A stretch of DNA of 64,000 nt from Devosia sp. XK-2 (lineage in GTDB: Bacteria; Pseudomonadota; Alphaproteobacteria; Rhizobiales; Devosiaceae). A program made the position numbers and the translations under genes. Below the pieces are notes generated by a model. It was not told where the DNA came from, made no database searches, and saw only the letters and a program-made list of their open reading frames with translations. Below are positions 63,164 to 64,000 of the stretch, one piece after another. Location of the stretch: positions 2,686,501-2,750,500 of the forward strand of contig NZ_CP146608.1 in the NCBI RefSeq assembly GCF_037113415.1, given 5' to 3'. Position 1 is the first letter of the stretch. Every line of letters begins with the position of its first letter.

Positions 63164-64000
63164 TATTCAATCATGATGTGGCGGATCTGGGTGTAATCGA
63201 TCAGCGACTGCATCGAGAGGTCCGAGCCATAGCCCGAATTTTTCATGCCGCCATGCGGCATTTCGGTGGCCATGACCCCATGGGTATTGATCCAGGTCAC
63301 CCCATATTCAAGCGCATTGGCAATGCCCATGGCCTTACTCCCATCCCGCGACCAGACCGACGATCCCAATCCATATTCCGAGGCATTGGCCCAATCGACC
63401 GCCTGCTGGTCATCCTCGAATGGCGTAATGCTGAGCACCGGCCCGAACACTTCCTTTTGCACGATTTCTGCCTCGATTGGCGCCGCCACCAGCGTTGGCG
63501 AAAAGAAGTAACCCTCCCCCTCGGCCGTCGCGCCCTGCATCACATCGTAGCCCGCGCTCCGGGCCCGCGACACGAACCCCTCCACCCGCTCCAATTGCCG
63601 CTGGCTGATCACGGGCCCGAATTCCACATCGTCCCGTTCCGGCCGCCCATAGACCAGCGACCCCACCATCCCTTCCAGCCGGTCGGTCAGGTTTTGAACC
63701 ACGTCGCGATGGACAAAGATGCGGCAGGCCGCCGTACAATCCTGCCCGGCATTGTAAAAGCTGGCCTCGCGCAGCGTTTTGACGAGCTTGTCGAGATCGG
63801 CATCCGCGCAAACAATCACCGGCGCCTTGCCACCCAGTTCCAGATGCGTGCGCTTGATGCTATTGCCCGCCGCCGCCTGCAACACGGCCCGGCCCGTCCG
63901 CACATCGCCGGTCAGCGAAATCATCCGCACCAGATCATGCGAGATCAACCTATTGCCCACATCCGGCCCATTGCCGCAGATCACATTGACCACGCCTGGC
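63163..64000 (-). CDS. patD: Gamma-aminobutyraldehyde dehydrogenase-type ALDH, N-terminus outside window
   Basis: C-terminal part (about 279 residues) of an aldehyde dehydrogenase. The catalytic Glu is in LELGGKAPVIV and the catalytic Cys in YNAGQDCTAACRIF, which together with FGPV, EMPHGGMKNSGYG and the C-terminal DYTQIRHIMIE is very close to E. coli PatD. Likely role is oxidation of 4-aminobutanal in putrescine degradation. The window ends near PGVVNVICGNG, so the NAD-binding first part is not visible. Confidence 0.9.
   Translation of the reverse strand, partial: PGVVNVICGNGPDVGNRLISHDLVRMISLTGDVRTGRAVLQAAAGNSIKRTHLELGGKAPVIVCADADLDKLVKTLREASFYNAGQDCTAACRIFVHRDVVQNLTDRLEGMVGSLVYGRPERDDVEFGPVISQRQLERVEGFVSRARSAGYDVMQGATAEGEGYFFSPTLVAAPIEAEIVQKEVFGPVLSITPFEDDQQAVDWANASEYGLGSSVWSRDGSKAMGIANALEYGVTWINTHGVMATEMPHGGMKNSGYGSDLSMQSLIDYTQIRHIMIE

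Overview
The window looks like chromosomal DNA of a GC-rich alphaproteobacterium of the order Hyphomicrobiales. The indications are an mdh-sucC-sucD-sucA-sucB-lpdA run, a YejABEF transporter, a Rhizobiales-type intergenic palindrome near 35.8 kb, and an iron-responsive TGA-N9-TCA box of the RirA type. A Devosia-like genus would fit, but that is inference. About 55 protein genes are packed tightly, with many ATGA stop/start overlaps. I saw no rRNA, tRNA, CRISPR array, insertion sequence or prophage.

Layout. 1-12 kb, leftward: central metabolism (zapE, a small P-loop protein, mdh, sucC, an unknown exported protein, sucD, sucA, sucB, an exported protein, a LysE exporter, lpdA). 12-19 kb: an Inh-type protease-inhibitor lipoprotein, a small DUF2007-like protein, then the rightward yejBEFA peptide/microcin C-type ABC importer. 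19-29 kb, leftward: tamB-tamA (outer-membrane assembly) and macB-macA (efflux). 29-36 kb: a YdfG-type SDR, an Ldh2-type dehydrogenase, an unusual split Rieske oxygenase pair, a glutathione S-transferase and fabV. 36-39.6 kb: the elongation factor P divergon (efp against epmA-epmB-phosphotransferase). 39.7-43 kb: a DUF892 ferritin-like protein, a CE7 esterase, a degenerate HNH-fold protein and a nucleoside hydrolase.

43-51.3 kb is the most interesting part. Glucose-6-phosphate dehydrogenase of the F420 type (fgd), the F420-0 glutamyl ligase cofE, a three-gene ABC importer of the proposed F420-0 type, a second F420-type luciferase-like oxidoreductase, a CodA-like cytosine deaminase and another amidohydrolase follow one another on the plus strand. 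I read this as import of the cofactor precursor F420-0, completion by CofE, reduction by Fgd, and use of F420H2 in catabolism of a pyrimidine-like N-heterocycle. Both oxidoreductase genes carry a TTGAYC-N4-GRTCAA operator centred exactly 40.5 nt before the ATG. It resembles the site of RutR, the uracil/thymine-sensing repressor.

51.4-63.1 kb holds two divergently transcribed iron/siderophore ABC importers that share one control region with an IRO box. They come with five periplasmic binding proteins and a sucrase/ferredoxin-like [2Fe-2S] protein with a Cys at a usual His ligand position. The window ends inside a PatD-type aminobutyraldehyde dehydrogenase.

A family of GC-rich palindromic elements in two subtypes recurs in at least six places. 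One copy lies in frame inside the 5' end of epmB and seems to be translated.
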